From Prevotellaceae bacterium UBA1391 (lineage in GTDB: Bacteria; Bacteroidota; Bacteroidia; Bacteroidales; Bacteroidaceae), in NCBI GenBank assembly GCA_002305265.1, contig DBQP01000016.1, positions 1-64,000 on the forward strand: 64,000 nucleotides of DNA. Direction: 5' to 3'. This document shows positions 17,280 through 25,662 of the stretch, piece by piece; position 1 is the stretch's first letter; every line of letters begins with the position of its first letter. The position numbers and the translations under genes were made by a program. The notes beneath the pieces were generated by a model. The model had not been told where the DNA came from. It worked only from the letters and a program-made list of their open reading frames with translations, and searched no databases.

Positions 17280-17430
17280 GACCGCGCTCATGAAAACAGA
17301 GACTGCGCTCAAAAAGCCAAACGACTGCGCTCGAAATCACAAACGACTGCGTTTGAAAACGAAAACGACTGCGCTCGAAAAGCCAAGATGCTCCGCTGAT
17401 GACATCGAGATGCTGCACAGGACGAGCACC
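17280..17430. repeat. 22-bp palindrome array A6, about 7 units
   Basis: Cores start at 17280 (GACCGCGCTC), 17301, 17323, 17345 and 17367 (GACTGCGCTC or GACTGCGTTT), with spacings 21, 22, 22 and 22. Two degenerate units with GATGCTSC at 17387 and 17409 are again 22 bp apart. The array sits between the divergent helicase gene and the membrane-protein operon. The rest of the spacer (17010-17279) holds a TATTTTTG at 17060-17067 and no gene. Confidence 0.88.
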
Positions 17431-17514
17431 CGCCTCGCAAGCTCCATGCGCCGGCATTTCGTCCACAAAATTACAAATTACTGGCAACATAACAAATAAA
17501 AAACAAATCATACA

Positions 17515-18198
17515 ATGAAAAGACTCATCAACATTCTGCTCGTTCTGTGCACCGTTGGCCTCGCTTACGCCTGCTACTGGAGCATCAGCAGCGAAACAAA
17601 CTTTGCCGCAATCAAGGCTGAGCGTGAACAGATCGTCATCAACCGCCTACAAGAAATCAAGTCTGCCGAAGAGCAGTTCAAGATGATTTACGGCAACTAC
17701 TGCGGCGACATCGACTCACTGATTGCCTTCGTCAAGAACGAAAGAGCGGTCGACCACGTCATCAAGGACGGCGAACTCACCGACGACCAGCTCGAGGCTG
17801 GCATGACGGAGCGCGAGGCTGTTGCACAAGGCCTCATCAAGCGCGACACCGTTTGGGTATCTGCTGCAGAAAAGCTGAATATTGCCAATCCCGACTCCCT
17901 GAAGTACGTGCCCGTTGGCAAGCAAGGCGCACTCATCGAGCTGCGTAAAGATGAGATGTTCAATATGAAGACCAACGAGATGGACATCCTCGTGGAATTC
18001 CGCGCACGCCTCGACGACTATCTCTACGGCGTGGACGACAAGCGTGTCAAGAACCTCAAGGAAGATCTCAAGAAGAAGAACAAGAACCGTGCTGAGCTGA
18101 GCGAGTCGAACACCGATGACACAGAAGGAACCTGGTACGGCCTTCGAATGGGTGACCTCAAGGACACTTCCAACAAGATGGCCGGCAACTGGGATTAA
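17515..18198 (+). CDS. Conserved membrane-anchored protein of unknown function
   Basis: 227 residues. An uncleaved signal anchor spans about 4-22 (LINILLVLCTVGLAYACYW), followed by an extracytoplasmic domain with a helical start (AEREQIVINRLQEIKSAEEQF) reminiscent of pilin-like or coiled-coil stalks, and a Lys-rich segment KEDLKKKNKNR near 185-195. I do not recognise a characterised family. It heads a likely operon with DUF3822, rsmD and manA. An A-rich leader precedes it. Confidence 0.8.
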   Translation: MKRLINILLVLCTVGLAYACYWSISSETNFAAIKAEREQIVINRLQEIKSAEEQFKMIYGNYCGDIDSLIAFVKNERAVDHVIKDGELTDDQLEAGMTEREAVAQGLIKRDTVWVSAAEKLNIANPDSLKYVPVGKQGALIELRKDEMFNMKTNEMDILVEFRARLDDYLYGVDDKRVKNLKEDLKKKNKNRAELSESNTDDTEGTWYGLRMGDLKDTSNKMAGNWD

Positions 18199-18248
18199 GC
18201 ACAGCGGTTAGTGACCACTCAGTCTTAGGAACAAGAAAACCACACATT

Positions 18249-19097
18249 TTGGAAGCTCAAGAACATCTTTCTCCTAATAAAAGTCTGTCCATCCGCATCA
18301 GTACGGATGGACTTTCTTTTTGCACCTACACGCCTGGCGCACAACAGCCCTACCGCTACCGCACCTATCCCGTGCGGCCGGTGGTCTCGATGGCAGCCAA
18401 CGTGAAGGAAGCACTCATGACCGAGCCTTGGTTGCAGGCGGAATATCAGCGCATCAACGTGCTCATCAGCACGCCCACGTTCACCACCGTTCCCGCCGCC
18501 GATTTCGACCGCGAGCACGTGGCCGACACCTTCCGCTTCGTCTTCCCCGACGAGCAAAACCACCACATCTCCTACAACGTGCTGCGGCGGGCCGGCATTG
18601 CCATCATCTTCGGCATCGACCGGAACATCCGCCAGCTCCTGCTCGACGACTTTCCACGGGCCCGAATCTACGCCGCCGCATCCACACTCGTAGAATTTTT
18701 CAGCGAGAAAAGCATGAGCGGCAGTGGTCGACGCATGTTCGTCTATCTCCACGAAGGCCAGACCAGCAACCGCCTCGGACAGCAAGCGCAGGAAATGAGC
18801 GTCTATTGCTTCGACCAAGGACGCATCCTCTTCCTCAACACCTACCCTGTCCGCGGCACCAACGACTGCCAGTACTACATCCTCAACCTCTGGCAGCAGC
18901 TCCGGTTCGACCAGTACGACGACGCGCTCTACGTCGTCGACGACTGCGATGCCGCCCAGCCCATTGCCGACAAGATTCGCTATTTCTTGCGAAACGTCAC
19001 GCTCATGGACCGCACCGAGGAGTTCCGCAGCACGATAGCGGCCAACGCTCCCTCACTTCCCTACGACCTCCAGACGCTGCTCGTCTGCGGCTTTTGA
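18249..19097 (+). CDS. DUF3822 family protein
   Basis: 282 residues. The only plausible start is TTG at 18249, because the conserved N-terminal motif KSLSIRISTDGLSFCTY begins by codon 11 and the next in-frame ATG is over 45 codons on. DUF3822 proteins are Bacteroidetes-specific, have an ASKHA/actin-like appearance in places (INVLISTPTFTTVPA, VYLHEG) and have no established function. The family is often found directly upstream of rsmD, as here. A hairpin followed by a T run lies inside codons 13-25 (see terminator entry). Gap to rsmD: 62 bp. Confidence 0.85.
   Translation: MEAQEHLSPNKSLSIRISTDGLSFCTYTPGAQQPYRYRTYPVRPVVSMAANVKEALMTEPWLQAEYQRINVLISTPTFTTVPAADFDREHVADTFRFVFPDEQNHHISYNVLRRAGIAIIFGIDRNIRQLLLDDFPRARIYAAASTLVEFFSEKSMSGSGRRMFVYLHEGQTSNRLGQQAQEMSVYCFDQGRILFLNTYPVRGTNDCQYYILNLWQQLRFDQYDDALYVVDDCDAAQPIADKIRYFLRNVTLMDRTEEFRSTIAANAPSLPYDLQTLLVCGF
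18287..18322 (+). terminator. Terminator-like hairpin inside the DUF3822 coding start
   Basis: Arms GTCCATCCG (18287-18295) and CGGATGGAC (18304-18312) with an 8-nt loop are followed by TTTCTTTTT. The structure has the shape of an intrinsic terminator but lies within conserved codons of the DUF3822 gene, so it could end transcripts of the upstream gene or act as an attenuator. It may also be a coincidence of coding sequence. Confidence 0.4.
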
Positions 19098-19159
19098 AGT
19101 CGCCCGCGGCGTCCCTCCCACTCCCACTTCCCACCCCTTTAGCGAACATACAGCACAAC

Positions 19160-19735
19160 GTGAGAATCATAGGCGGAAAATACAAGCACATGCGCTTCGA
19201 CGTGCCACACAGCTTCAAGGCACGTCCCACCACCGATTTTGCAAAAGAGAGCCTGTTCAACATCCTCCACAACGTCTACACAGACTTCGACGACGCCCCC
19301 ACGGCGCTCGACCTCTTTGCCGGGACAGGCTCCATCAGCCTCGAGCTCCTCTCGCGCGGATGCCGTCAGGTGGTCAGCATCGAGAAAGATTTCAAGCATT
19401 GGCAGTTTCTCGCCCGCACCGCCCGCGAACTGGCCGACCTGGCCTGGACGCCGCTCAAGGGCGACGCCTTCAAATACATCGAGCGTGCACCACGCCAGTT
19501 CGACATCGTCTTCGCCGATCCTCCCTACGCACTCCCCAATCTGGCAGAACTCCCGATGCTCGTCGGACGCTCCTCACTGGTCGCCCCCGGCGGCCTCTTC
19601 ATACTCGAGCACGGCAAGACCGACTCTTTCGCCGACAATCCGCATCTCATCGACCACCGCGCCTACGGGTCCGTCAACTTCTCTTTTTTCCGTTTCTCCG
19701 CACCCAACAGCGAAATTTCCTCCACCGACGCATGA
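19160..19735 (+). CDS. rsmD: 16S rRNA (guanine966-N2)-methyltransferase RsmD
   Basis: 191 residues from a GTG start at 19160, chosen because RsmD proteins begin MRIIGGKYKHMRF. Motifs: RPTTDFAKESLFNIL, the SAM-binding loop LDLFAGTGSISLELLSRG, and the catalytic FADPPYAL. The enzyme methylates G966 of 16S rRNA using S-adenosylmethionine. The stop codon overlaps the manA start by four bases, which suggests translational coupling. Confidence 0.95.
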   Translation: MRIIGGKYKHMRFDVPHSFKARPTTDFAKESLFNILHNVYTDFDDAPTALDLFAGTGSISLELLSRGCRQVVSIEKDFKHWQFLARTARELADLAWTPLKGDAFKYIERAPRQFDIVFADPPYALPNLAELPMLVGRSSLVAPGGLFILEHGKTDSFADNPHLIDHRAYGSVNFSFFRFSAPNSEISSTDA

Positions 19736-20742
19736 AACCACCACTCTATCCCCTCCTCTTCGAGAACAACATGTTCGAGATCGTGTGGGGCGGCCATCGT
19801 CTTCGCCCCCTCAAAGGACTTGAGCCCGACGACCGCTGCATTGGCGAGAGTTGGGAGATCAGCGCCGTACCCGGCAAGGAATCCATCGTCAGCAACGGCC
19901 CGCTGGCAGGCCAGACCCTCACCGAGGTCATCTCCCTCTACCGCGCCGAACTGCTGGGCAAGCGCACCGACGAGCGCTGGGATGGAAAATTTCCGCTGCT
20001 CATCAAGCTCATCGACGCCGAGCGCGACCTCTCCATACAGGTCCACCCCGACGACATCCTCGCAAAGGAGCGCCACGGCTCGCTCGGCAAGACCGAGATG
20101 TGGTATGTACTCGATGCCGCCCCCGGCGCCGCGCTCTACTGCGGACTGCGCACCCAAATCACACCATACGAATACGACCACCGCATCGCCGACGGGTCCA
20201 TCTGCGACGTGCTCTATCGCCACGAGGTGAAGAAAGGCGACGTTTTCTTCATTCCCGCCGGCCGAATCCACGCCATCTGCAGCGGACTCCTCTTGGCCGA
20301 GATACAGGAGAGCAGCGACATCACCTACCGCATCTTCGACTACAACCGTCCCGGACTCGACGGCCGGCCACGCCAGCTCCACACCGACGAGGCCCGCGAT
20401 GCCATCGACTACAAGGCCTACCCCTCGTACCGCACCGAGTACGACCCCGCCACCAACACGCCGGTCCTGCTGGCCGAGTGCCCCTACTTCACGACCAAGT
20501 ACTTCAACGTCAGCCGTCCTTTCCACCGCCGCCTGTTCAAGTACGACTCCTTTGTCGCCTACATGTGCATCGAGGGCAACTGCACCATCCGCAGCCACAA
20601 CGACCCCTCCATCGCCACACGCCTCCTGCGCGGACACTTCTGCCTCATCCCCGCCTGCATGGCCGACGTCGACCTCGTGCCCGACAACCTCACCGGCGCC
20701 ACCAAGGTCATGGAGGTCTACATCGACAACCGCAAGTACTGA
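19732..20742 (+). CDS. manA: Class I mannose-6-phosphate isomerase
   Basis: 336 residues, the short form common in Bacteroidetes and Firmicutes. Zinc-site motifs are QVHPDD, GKTEMWYVLDA, and KGDVFFIPAGRIHAICSGLLLAEIQ with the second His cluster. The enzyme interconverts mannose 6-phosphate and fructose 6-phosphate, feeding GDP-mannose and GDP-fucose for surface glycans or the use of mannose. The start overlaps rsmD by ATGA. Confidence 0.95.
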   Translation: MKPPLYPLLFENNMFEIVWGGHRLRPLKGLEPDDRCIGESWEISAVPGKESIVSNGPLAGQTLTEVISLYRAELLGKRTDERWDGKFPLLIKLIDAERDLSIQVHPDDILAKERHGSLGKTEMWYVLDAAPGAALYCGLRTQITPYEYDHRIADGSICDVLYRHEVKKGDVFFIPAGRIHAICSGLLLAEIQESSDITYRIFDYNRPGLDGRPRQLHTDEARDAIDYKAYPSYRTEYDPATNTPVLLAECPYFTTKYFNVSRPFHRRLFKYDSFVAYMCIEGNCTIRSHNDPSIATRLLRGHFCLIPACMADVDLVPDNLTGATKVMEVYIDNRKY

Positions 20743-20770
20743 CCTTCTCCGACCGTCAACATCTACACAG

Positions 20771-20810
20771 CACGAGCGCAACCGTCTCCGTCGAGACCGT
20801 TGCGCTCGTG
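20771..20810. terminator. Hairpin terminator between manA and the UDG-family gene
   Basis: Arms CACGAGCGCAAC (20771-20782) and GTTGCGCTCGTG, with an inner GTCTC/GAGAC extension and a short loop, make a long stem between convergent genes. Confidence 0.8.
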
Positions 20811-20858
20811 TTGCATTTTCTCCAGCAATGCTGGAAGACATGGGCCGAGCCGCAGGCA

Positions 20859-21533
20859 TCAGCGCCCCTCCGCCGAAGCCGACAACGCCATCTCCGCCGA
20901 CCCCAGCACTTCTTCAAACATCCGGCGGTAGGCCTCCACCTTGCGCTCGAACGCCAGCGGATAGGCCCGCGAGCTGCTCGGCAGGCGATACAGCCGCACG
21001 TCGCGTCCGCCCTCGCTCAGCACCGGCACAGCCACCGACTCGCCCACGCCCGGCAGCACGTCGAGCCCCAACCACGCGGCAATCGTCTGCGTGGCCTTCT
21101 CCCCCGTGCAGGCAATGGCCCGCAAGTCGCGGAGCGGCGCCGTCAACGCCACGATGTCGGTAGGCTCCACCACCTCCAGAAACTTGTCGGAGGCGTTGTC
21201 GGCCAGGCGCCGGATAGCCGTCGACGTGTCGTAGAAGCCGATGCCCCGGCGCGTCATCTCCACGATGATGTCGTTGAGTTTGAAACATTTGGCTGCGGCA
21301 TCCACGAAGCGGTCGCGGTCGCCCGCAAACACCGCCCCCTCGATCCGCCAGTGGTCGTTCAGGAAGTTGGGGTAATAGAAATTCATGCACCAGCGCTTGC
21401 GCTGTGGCGGAAAACTGCCCAGAAACAGCACCTTCGTGCCTTCGGGCAGAAACGGGCGCAGCGGATGCCATTCCACGTCGCCGTCCGATTGCGCGATATG
21501 CGCCTCGTCAAGATATGCGTTCGTTGCGTTCAT
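20859..21533 (-). CDS. Uracil-DNA glycosylase-superfamily protein
   Basis: 224 residues. VLFLGSFPPQRKRW resembles the GxxPG-type active-site strand of UDG-superfamily proteins, and LPSSSRAYPLAFERKVEAYRRM near the C-terminus resembles the LPSTSPAN-like end motif of this group. Expected role: removal of mismatched or damaged bases, or a glycosylase relative of unknown substrate. The two motifs are diverged (Arg-Ala-Tyr where others have Ala-Asn). The gene lies 35 bp downstream of a lipoprotein gene on the same strand. Confidence 0.75.
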   Translation of the reverse strand: MNATNAYLDEAHIAQSDGDVEWHPLRPFLPEGTKVLFLGSFPPQRKRWCMNFYYPNFLNDHWRIEGAVFAGDRDRFVDAAAKCFKLNDIIVEMTRRGIGFYDTSTAIRRLADNASDKFLEVVEPTDIVALTAPLRDLRAIACTGEKATQTIAAWLGLDVLPGVGESVAVPVLSEGGRDVRLYRLPSSSRAYPLAFERKVEAYRRMFEEVLGSAEMALSASAEGR

Positions 21534-21568
21534 GTTGCCTACGGTTTCTTCCCACTGCGCGCTGCGGC

Positions 21569-22051
21569 CTATTCCGCCGCCTTCCGGCGCTCTTGCGCCT
21601 GGCGCACATAGAAGTCCACTTTCTTCATCAGCCGGTCGTGTTCCATGGCCAGCGTGTCGGCCCGGTTGCGCAACTGGCGGTAGTCGGCATCGAGAAACGA
21701 ATGGTCGGGATGCGCCCGTTCCCAGTCTGCCAGTGCCTGCGCAGCCTCCTTCGCCTCCTGCTCTTTGGCAAAGCGCTCGCTGATGGCCTCCTCGATGCGC
21801 AGCGAATCCTCAAAGCCCAGTGCCTCGCGGCGCACGCGGAACGCCTTCGGATAGGTGCGCCGCATCGAGTCGAGCAGCGCGTGCGACGCCGCGAAGTCGC
21901 CGTCGGTCAGCCTCTCCCGCGCCGCCTGCAGCAGCGGTGCGGCATCGAGATTCGGATCGCGCTCCTTCTGGCAAGACAGCGGGAGCAGCAGCAAAGCCGC
22001 TGCCAGCAGCGGTGCGCCGCAGATGGGCAGCAGAGAAGTCGTAGGTTTCAT
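21569..22051 (-). CDS. Small lipoprotein with helical body
   Basis: 160 residues from the ATG at 22051, chosen because it gives a lipoprotein signal with lipobox LLPLSC. The mature part is predicted helical and charged (ARERLTDGDFAASHALLDSMRRTYP resembles a TPR-like helix pair; a Glu/Ala/Arg-rich coiled-coil-like stretch follows at about 90-160). No characterised family recognised. It probably shares a transcript with the UDG-family gene downstream. Confidence 0.7.
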   Translation of the reverse strand: MKPTTSLLPICGAPLLAAALLLLPLSCQKERDPNLDAAPLLQAARERLTDGDFAASHALLDSMRRTYPKAFRVRREALGFEDSLRIEEAISERFAKEQEAKEAAQALADWERAHPDHSFLDADYRQLRNRADTLAMEHDRLMKKVDFYVRQAQERRKAAE

Positions 22052-22129
22052 GCGGATGAGAAGTAGGGAGAGTGAATAGGATAAAGAGGGCAAAAGGCCC
22101 TTGCAGCGATGGGCCGTGCGCAGGGCAGG

Positions 22130-22330
22130 AGCACAAAGCACAGCGGCATCGGAACGTCTGCTCAGAGGGCCGCAGCACGAGGCACAGCGGCATCATGACC
22201 GCCGCGCAGGGCCGGCCGATGGGTGTGCTTTCCACCTGCGGTTGCGAAGGCCTTCGCATTCATTTTCGAACGCCTTCGTTTTCATTTTCGAACGCCTTCG
22301 TTTTCCAAAACGACTGCGTTCGTTATTTTG
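22130..22330. repeat. 22-bp palindrome array A7, mixed core types
   Basis: Cores start at 22246 (GAAGGCCTTC), 22268 and 22290 (GAACGCCTTC) and 22312 (GACTGCGTTC), each 22 bp apart. This array shows that the AAGGCCTT and CTGCGTT versions are variants of one unit. Upstream, AGCACAAAGCACAGCGGCATC at 22130 recurs at 22174, 44 bp on, in the same register. It lies between the divergent lipoprotein and nucleotidase genes. Confidence 0.9.
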
Positions 22331-22478
22331 CGTCGGCGCGCCGCTTCCACCATCCCGACGCAGCACAGCCGGAAAAGCGAGACAGCAGCGCAGCCTCTCC
22401 TGCGCGGCAGGCGACAGGCGGCAGCGCCATGCGGCTGCTACGCAAAGATATGGAAAATCCCCCAACTGGCCATCACCG

Positions 22479-22509
22479 TTGCGAAGTTTTCGAAGAATTT
22501 GTATCTTTG
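22479..22509 (+). promoter_or_regulatory. Promoter of the 5'-nucleotidase gene
   Basis: TATCTTTG at 22502-22509 matches TAnnTTTG, with a TTG at 22479 as a possible -33 element. It lies 75 bp before the chosen ATG and supports that start over the upstream open frame. Confidence 0.65.
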
Positions 22510-22584
22510 CAGCCACATTCCCCCGTTCCAAGCGTGCGCCGCATCCGGCTCCCCACGCCCCATCCATCCACACTCCCGCAGCCC

Positions 22585-24363
22585 ATGCCCACCCTGCCGA
22601 CATGCCCCCATCCTGCCGAAGCCCGCGTCCGCGTCATCTCGACGAGCGACGTGCACGGTCGTTTCCTGCCCCGCGCGGAGCGGCAGGAGCCGTCAGCCCC
22701 GATGCAGAACGGCGACACCGAGGGTAGTCTGGCGCGCGTGGCCCACTATGTGGAGCGGGCCCGGGCCGAAGCAGGAGCCGACCACGTCGTCTTGCTCGAC
22801 GCGGGTGACCTGCTCCAAGGCACCCCCACCGCCTATTACGCCAACTTCATCGAGCCCGCCGCAACGGCCTCCGGCCTCCAGCAGCCAATGCTGGCGGCAC
22901 AAATCATGGCAGCCATGGGCTACGATGCTGCCGTCGTGGGCAACCACGATTTGGAGACCGGACCCGACGTCTGGCGCCGATGGCGGCAAGAGAGCGTGTG
23001 CCCCATCCTCGGCGCCAACGTCATCGACACGTCGACACAGCGCCCAGCCTTCGCGCCCTACGTCCTCATCGAGCGCGGCGGACTGCACGTGGCCGTCATC
23101 GGACTCATCACCGACGCCGTGCCCTGCTGGCTGCCGCAACAGCTGTGGGAGGGACTTCACTTCGGCAACGTCGTCGAGACAGCACAACGCTGGCTCCGCC
23201 ACGTGCACCAAACCCACCATCCCGACTTCACGATTCTCCTCCTCCACTCCGGCGCAGAGGGAGGCATCGACACGGCCGAGCACCACGAGAACGTGGCGCT
23301 GGCGCTGGCACGCCGCACGCGCGGCGCCGACCTCCTGCTGTTCGGACACGACCACCAGCCCTGCATCCGGCAGGTGGAGAATGCCGACGGGCAACCCATT
23401 CCCTGCGCCAACTGCGGCAGCTGCGCCATGACCGTGGTCGACGCCACCCTCGTCCGCCGCGGCACCGACAAGCACGTCGAAGTCCGGCTGCAAGACGTGT
23501 GCGGCGAAGCCGACGCCGCCCTGTGGCAGCAGTTTGCGGATCGCCTCGCCCGCGCCCAGCAATACGCCGCCACGCCCCTGGCCACGGCCACCGAGTCCCT
23601 CTCCACCCGGCAGTGCTATGGCGGGCCGTCGCCCGTCATCGACCTCATCCACCGCGTACAGCTCGATGCCACCGGCGCCAGCATCTCGCTCGCAGCGCCC
23701 GTCAGCTACGACGAGAGCTTCCCGCCCGGCCCCTTTCGCCTCCACGACCTCTTCCGCCTCTACCCCTACGAGAACTTCGTGTGCCGCATGCGCCTCAGCG
23801 GAGACGAGCTGCGCCGACTGCTCGAAGCCTCCTACGACCGCTGGATCCGCACCATGCGGCAGCCCGACGACGACCTCCTGCGCACCGTCGGCGTGCAGGG
23901 AGACGACAGCGGCAAGCGCTACCCGGCCCATTACGTCTACAACTTGGAGTCGGCGGCAGGGCTCGACTACGAAGTCGACGTGCGGAAGCCCGCCGGACAG
24001 CGCATCCGAATCCATGCGCTGAGCGACGGCAGCCCCTTTTCAGAGCACGCCGAATACGCCGTAGCCATGAACACCTTCCGCGCTGCCGGTGGCGGCGAGC
24101 TGCTGACACGAGGCGCCGGACTCCATCATCAGGAGCTGAGCCGACGCATCGAATGGACCTCGCAGCAAGACATCCACCACCTCATGGCCGATTTTCTCCG
24201 CCGCACTGCTCACATTCCACTCCCCCGCCTCAGCACATGGCGCTTCGTGCCGGAAGCGTGGGCACAGCCCGCCCTCCAGCGCGACCTGCTGCGCTTGTTT
24301 CCTGCCGACGCCACCACAAACCCATCGCAGCGCAGCCACGGCGTCTGCGGCGCGCAGCCCTGA
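22585..24363 (+). CDS. 5'-nucleotidase / metallophosphoesterase
   Basis: 592 residues from the ATG at 22585, just downstream of a promoter. The frame upstream overlaps repeat units and is not conserved. The N-terminal calcineurin-like phosphoesterase domain has ISTSDVHGRF, DAGDLLQGTP, VVGNHDLETG, and GHDHQP for two metal ions. The C-terminal 5'-nucleotidase domain includes VSYDESFPPGPFRLHDLF and RLYPYENFVCRMRLSG. By family it hydrolyses nucleotides or 2',3'-cyclic nucleotides, usually in the periplasm, but no signal peptide is visible from this start, which is odd. It converges with an ABC transporter operon. Confidence 0.88.
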   Translation: MPTLPTCPHPAEARVRVISTSDVHGRFLPRAERQEPSAPMQNGDTEGSLARVAHYVERARAEAGADHVVLLDAGDLLQGTPTAYYANFIEPAATASGLQQPMLAAQIMAAMGYDAAVVGNHDLETGPDVWRRWRQESVCPILGANVIDTSTQRPAFAPYVLIERGGLHVAVIGLITDAVPCWLPQQLWEGLHFGNVVETAQRWLRHVHQTHHPDFTILLLHSGAEGGIDTAEHHENVALALARRTRGADLLLFGHDHQPCIRQVENADGQPIPCANCGSCAMTVVDATLVRRGTDKHVEVRLQDVCGEADAALWQQFADRLARAQQYAATPLATATESLSTRQCYGGPSPVIDLIHRVQLDATGASISLAAPVSYDESFPPGPFRLHDLFRLYPYENFVCRMRLSGDELRRLLEASYDRWIRTMRQPDDDLLRTVGVQGDDSGKRYPAHYVYNLESAAGLDYEVDVRKPAGQRIRIHALSDGSPFSEHAEYAVAMNTFRAAGGGELLTRGAGLHHQELSRRIEWTSQQDIHHLMADFLRRTAHIPLPRLSTWRFVPEAWAQPALQRDLLRLFPADATTNPSQRSHGVCGAQP

Positions 24364-24474
24364 CCCCTTCCATCCGCTCCCTCCCCACCATCTATCGCCA
24401 GAGCAAGCGAACGGCAGACGCCCACTGGAGATGATGACGCCGAGCAGCCCCCACCCCCATCGCCTGAACAAACA

Positions 24475-24532
24475 AACGGCAGACGGGCAGAAGACGCTTC
24501 CACGATGAAGCTCCTTCTGCCCGTCTGCCGTT
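24475..24532. terminator. Bidirectional hairpin terminator
   Basis: A perfect 19-bp stem pairs AACGGCAGACGGGCAGAAG (24475-24493) with 24514-24532, with a 20-nt loop. It lies between the convergent 5'-nucleotidase and ABC ATPase genes. The remainder of the spacer (24364-24557) has no gene. Confidence 0.85.
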
Positions 24533-24557
24533 CGTGCCGTCGCCACGGCGCAGCCCG

Positions 24558-25589
24558 CTACTTCCAGGTATGCACCCCCTCCCGCAGCGCCTCGATGAGC
24601 GCCCCGAAAGAAGAGAAGCGGCGAATGTGGCCGTCCTCCGTCCACGTCATGTCGGACGTGCCCTCAATCCGCAGTCTGCCCGCCGTCGCGGCAGCCGCGT
24701 CGTCCGCCGCCAGCACACGATATTCGTTGCGCCGGAGCGCATTCTCAGCCCAGCGGCGCAACAAGGGCGAAGCGGCCTCGATGCAGACGCGGCGTCCGCC
24801 CGCCACGCTGGCCTGGAACCGTCCGCTGACTGCGTCGAAACGGATGCCGGGGTGAGGCATCAGCCCGTCCATCGCACCGCTGAGCACGAGATCTTCCGTC
24901 GCACCCGTCTGGATGCCCTGAGGCGTCAGCAGCCACAGCCGGTCGGCCAGCTGGAGCGCCTCGTCAACGTCGTGCGTGCTGAGCAGCACCGCCTTGCCCT
25001 GCACGGCGGCGAGCCGCCGAAGCAGCGTCATGACGTCCATACGGCTCACGACATCCAGAAACGCCGTCGGCTCGTCGAGAATAATGACCGGGCATTCCTG
25101 CACCAGCACCTTCGCAATCATCACTTTCTGACGCTCGCCGTCGCTCAATTCCGCCACGTAGGCGTCTCGCTTGTGCAGAATGCCCACCAATCGCATGGCG
25201 TCAGTCACCGCCTGGCGATCGCGCGCAGTGAGCCGTCCGAAGAATCCCGTATGCGGTTGACGGCCGAGCGCCACCAGCTCGTGCACACGGAGTCCGCCTG
25301 CATGAATCGCATCGGTCAGCACCAGACCGAGCTTTCCGGCCAGCTCCGAGCGGCTGTATCCGCTCAGCGGGCGCTTGTCCAGCGTCAGTTCGCCGCCCAG
25401 TGGGGGCTGATTCGAGGCGAGCGTGCGGAGCAACGTGCTCTTTCCCACGCCGTTCGGACCGAGCAGGCAAGTCAGCTCGCCACTCCGGAGCTCGAAGTTG
25501 AGGTCACTCAACACGACGCGCTCATCCTTGCGGCGCGGATGATATCCTATCATGAGTTGGCGTGCCTGCAGCACTGCTTGTATCTTCAT
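24558..25589 (-). CDS. ABC transporter ATP-binding protein, FecE/BtuD type
   Basis: 343 residues. Walker A GPNGVGKSTLLRTL, the signature LSDGERQKV, Walker B VIILDEPTAFLD and the switch His in STHDVDEAL are all intact. The nucleotide-binding domain occupies about 1-245; the remaining 100 residues form a C-terminal extension (RFDAVSGRFQA ... EGTSDMTWTEDG) beyond the usual 250-residue FecE/BtuD length. It powers an importer for iron siderophore, heme or cobalamin, together with the permease and binding protein upstream. Its start lies within a 23-bp direct duplication (25590-25634). Confidence 0.92.
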   Translation of the reverse strand: MKIQAVLQARQLMIGYHPRRKDERVVLSDLNFELRSGELTCLLGPNGVGKSTLLRTLASNQPPLGGELTLDKRPLSGYSRSELAGKLGLVLTDAIHAGGLRVHELVALGRQPHTGFFGRLTARDRQAVTDAMRLVGILHKRDAYVAELSDGERQKVMIAKVLVQECPVIILDEPTAFLDVVSRMDVMTLLRRLAAVQGKAVLLSTHDVDEALQLADRLWLLTPQGIQTGATEDLVLSGAMDGLMPHPGIRFDAVSGRFQASVAGGRRVCIEAASPLLRRWAENALRRNEYRVLAADDAAAATAGRLRIEGTSDMTWTEDGHIRRFSSFGALIEALREGVHTWK

Positions 25590-25634
25590 AATCTATCGGG
25601 ACTTCGATGAATAATCTATCGGACTTCGATGAAA
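25590..25634. repeat. Short 23-bp direct duplication
   Basis: AATCTATCGGGACTTCGATGA and a copy lacking one G lie head to tail with a 23-bp offset in the gap between the permease and ATPase genes. It could be a recent slippage duplication of the ATPase leader. Confidence 0.75.
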
Positions 25635-25662
25635 AGATGGGGAATGGACCAACGCAAGGGCG

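Noticed and set aside
22072..22584. N-terminal extension of the 5'-nucleotidase
   Set aside because: It covers array A7 and the promoter at 22502-22509. The conserved domain begins after the ATG at 22585.
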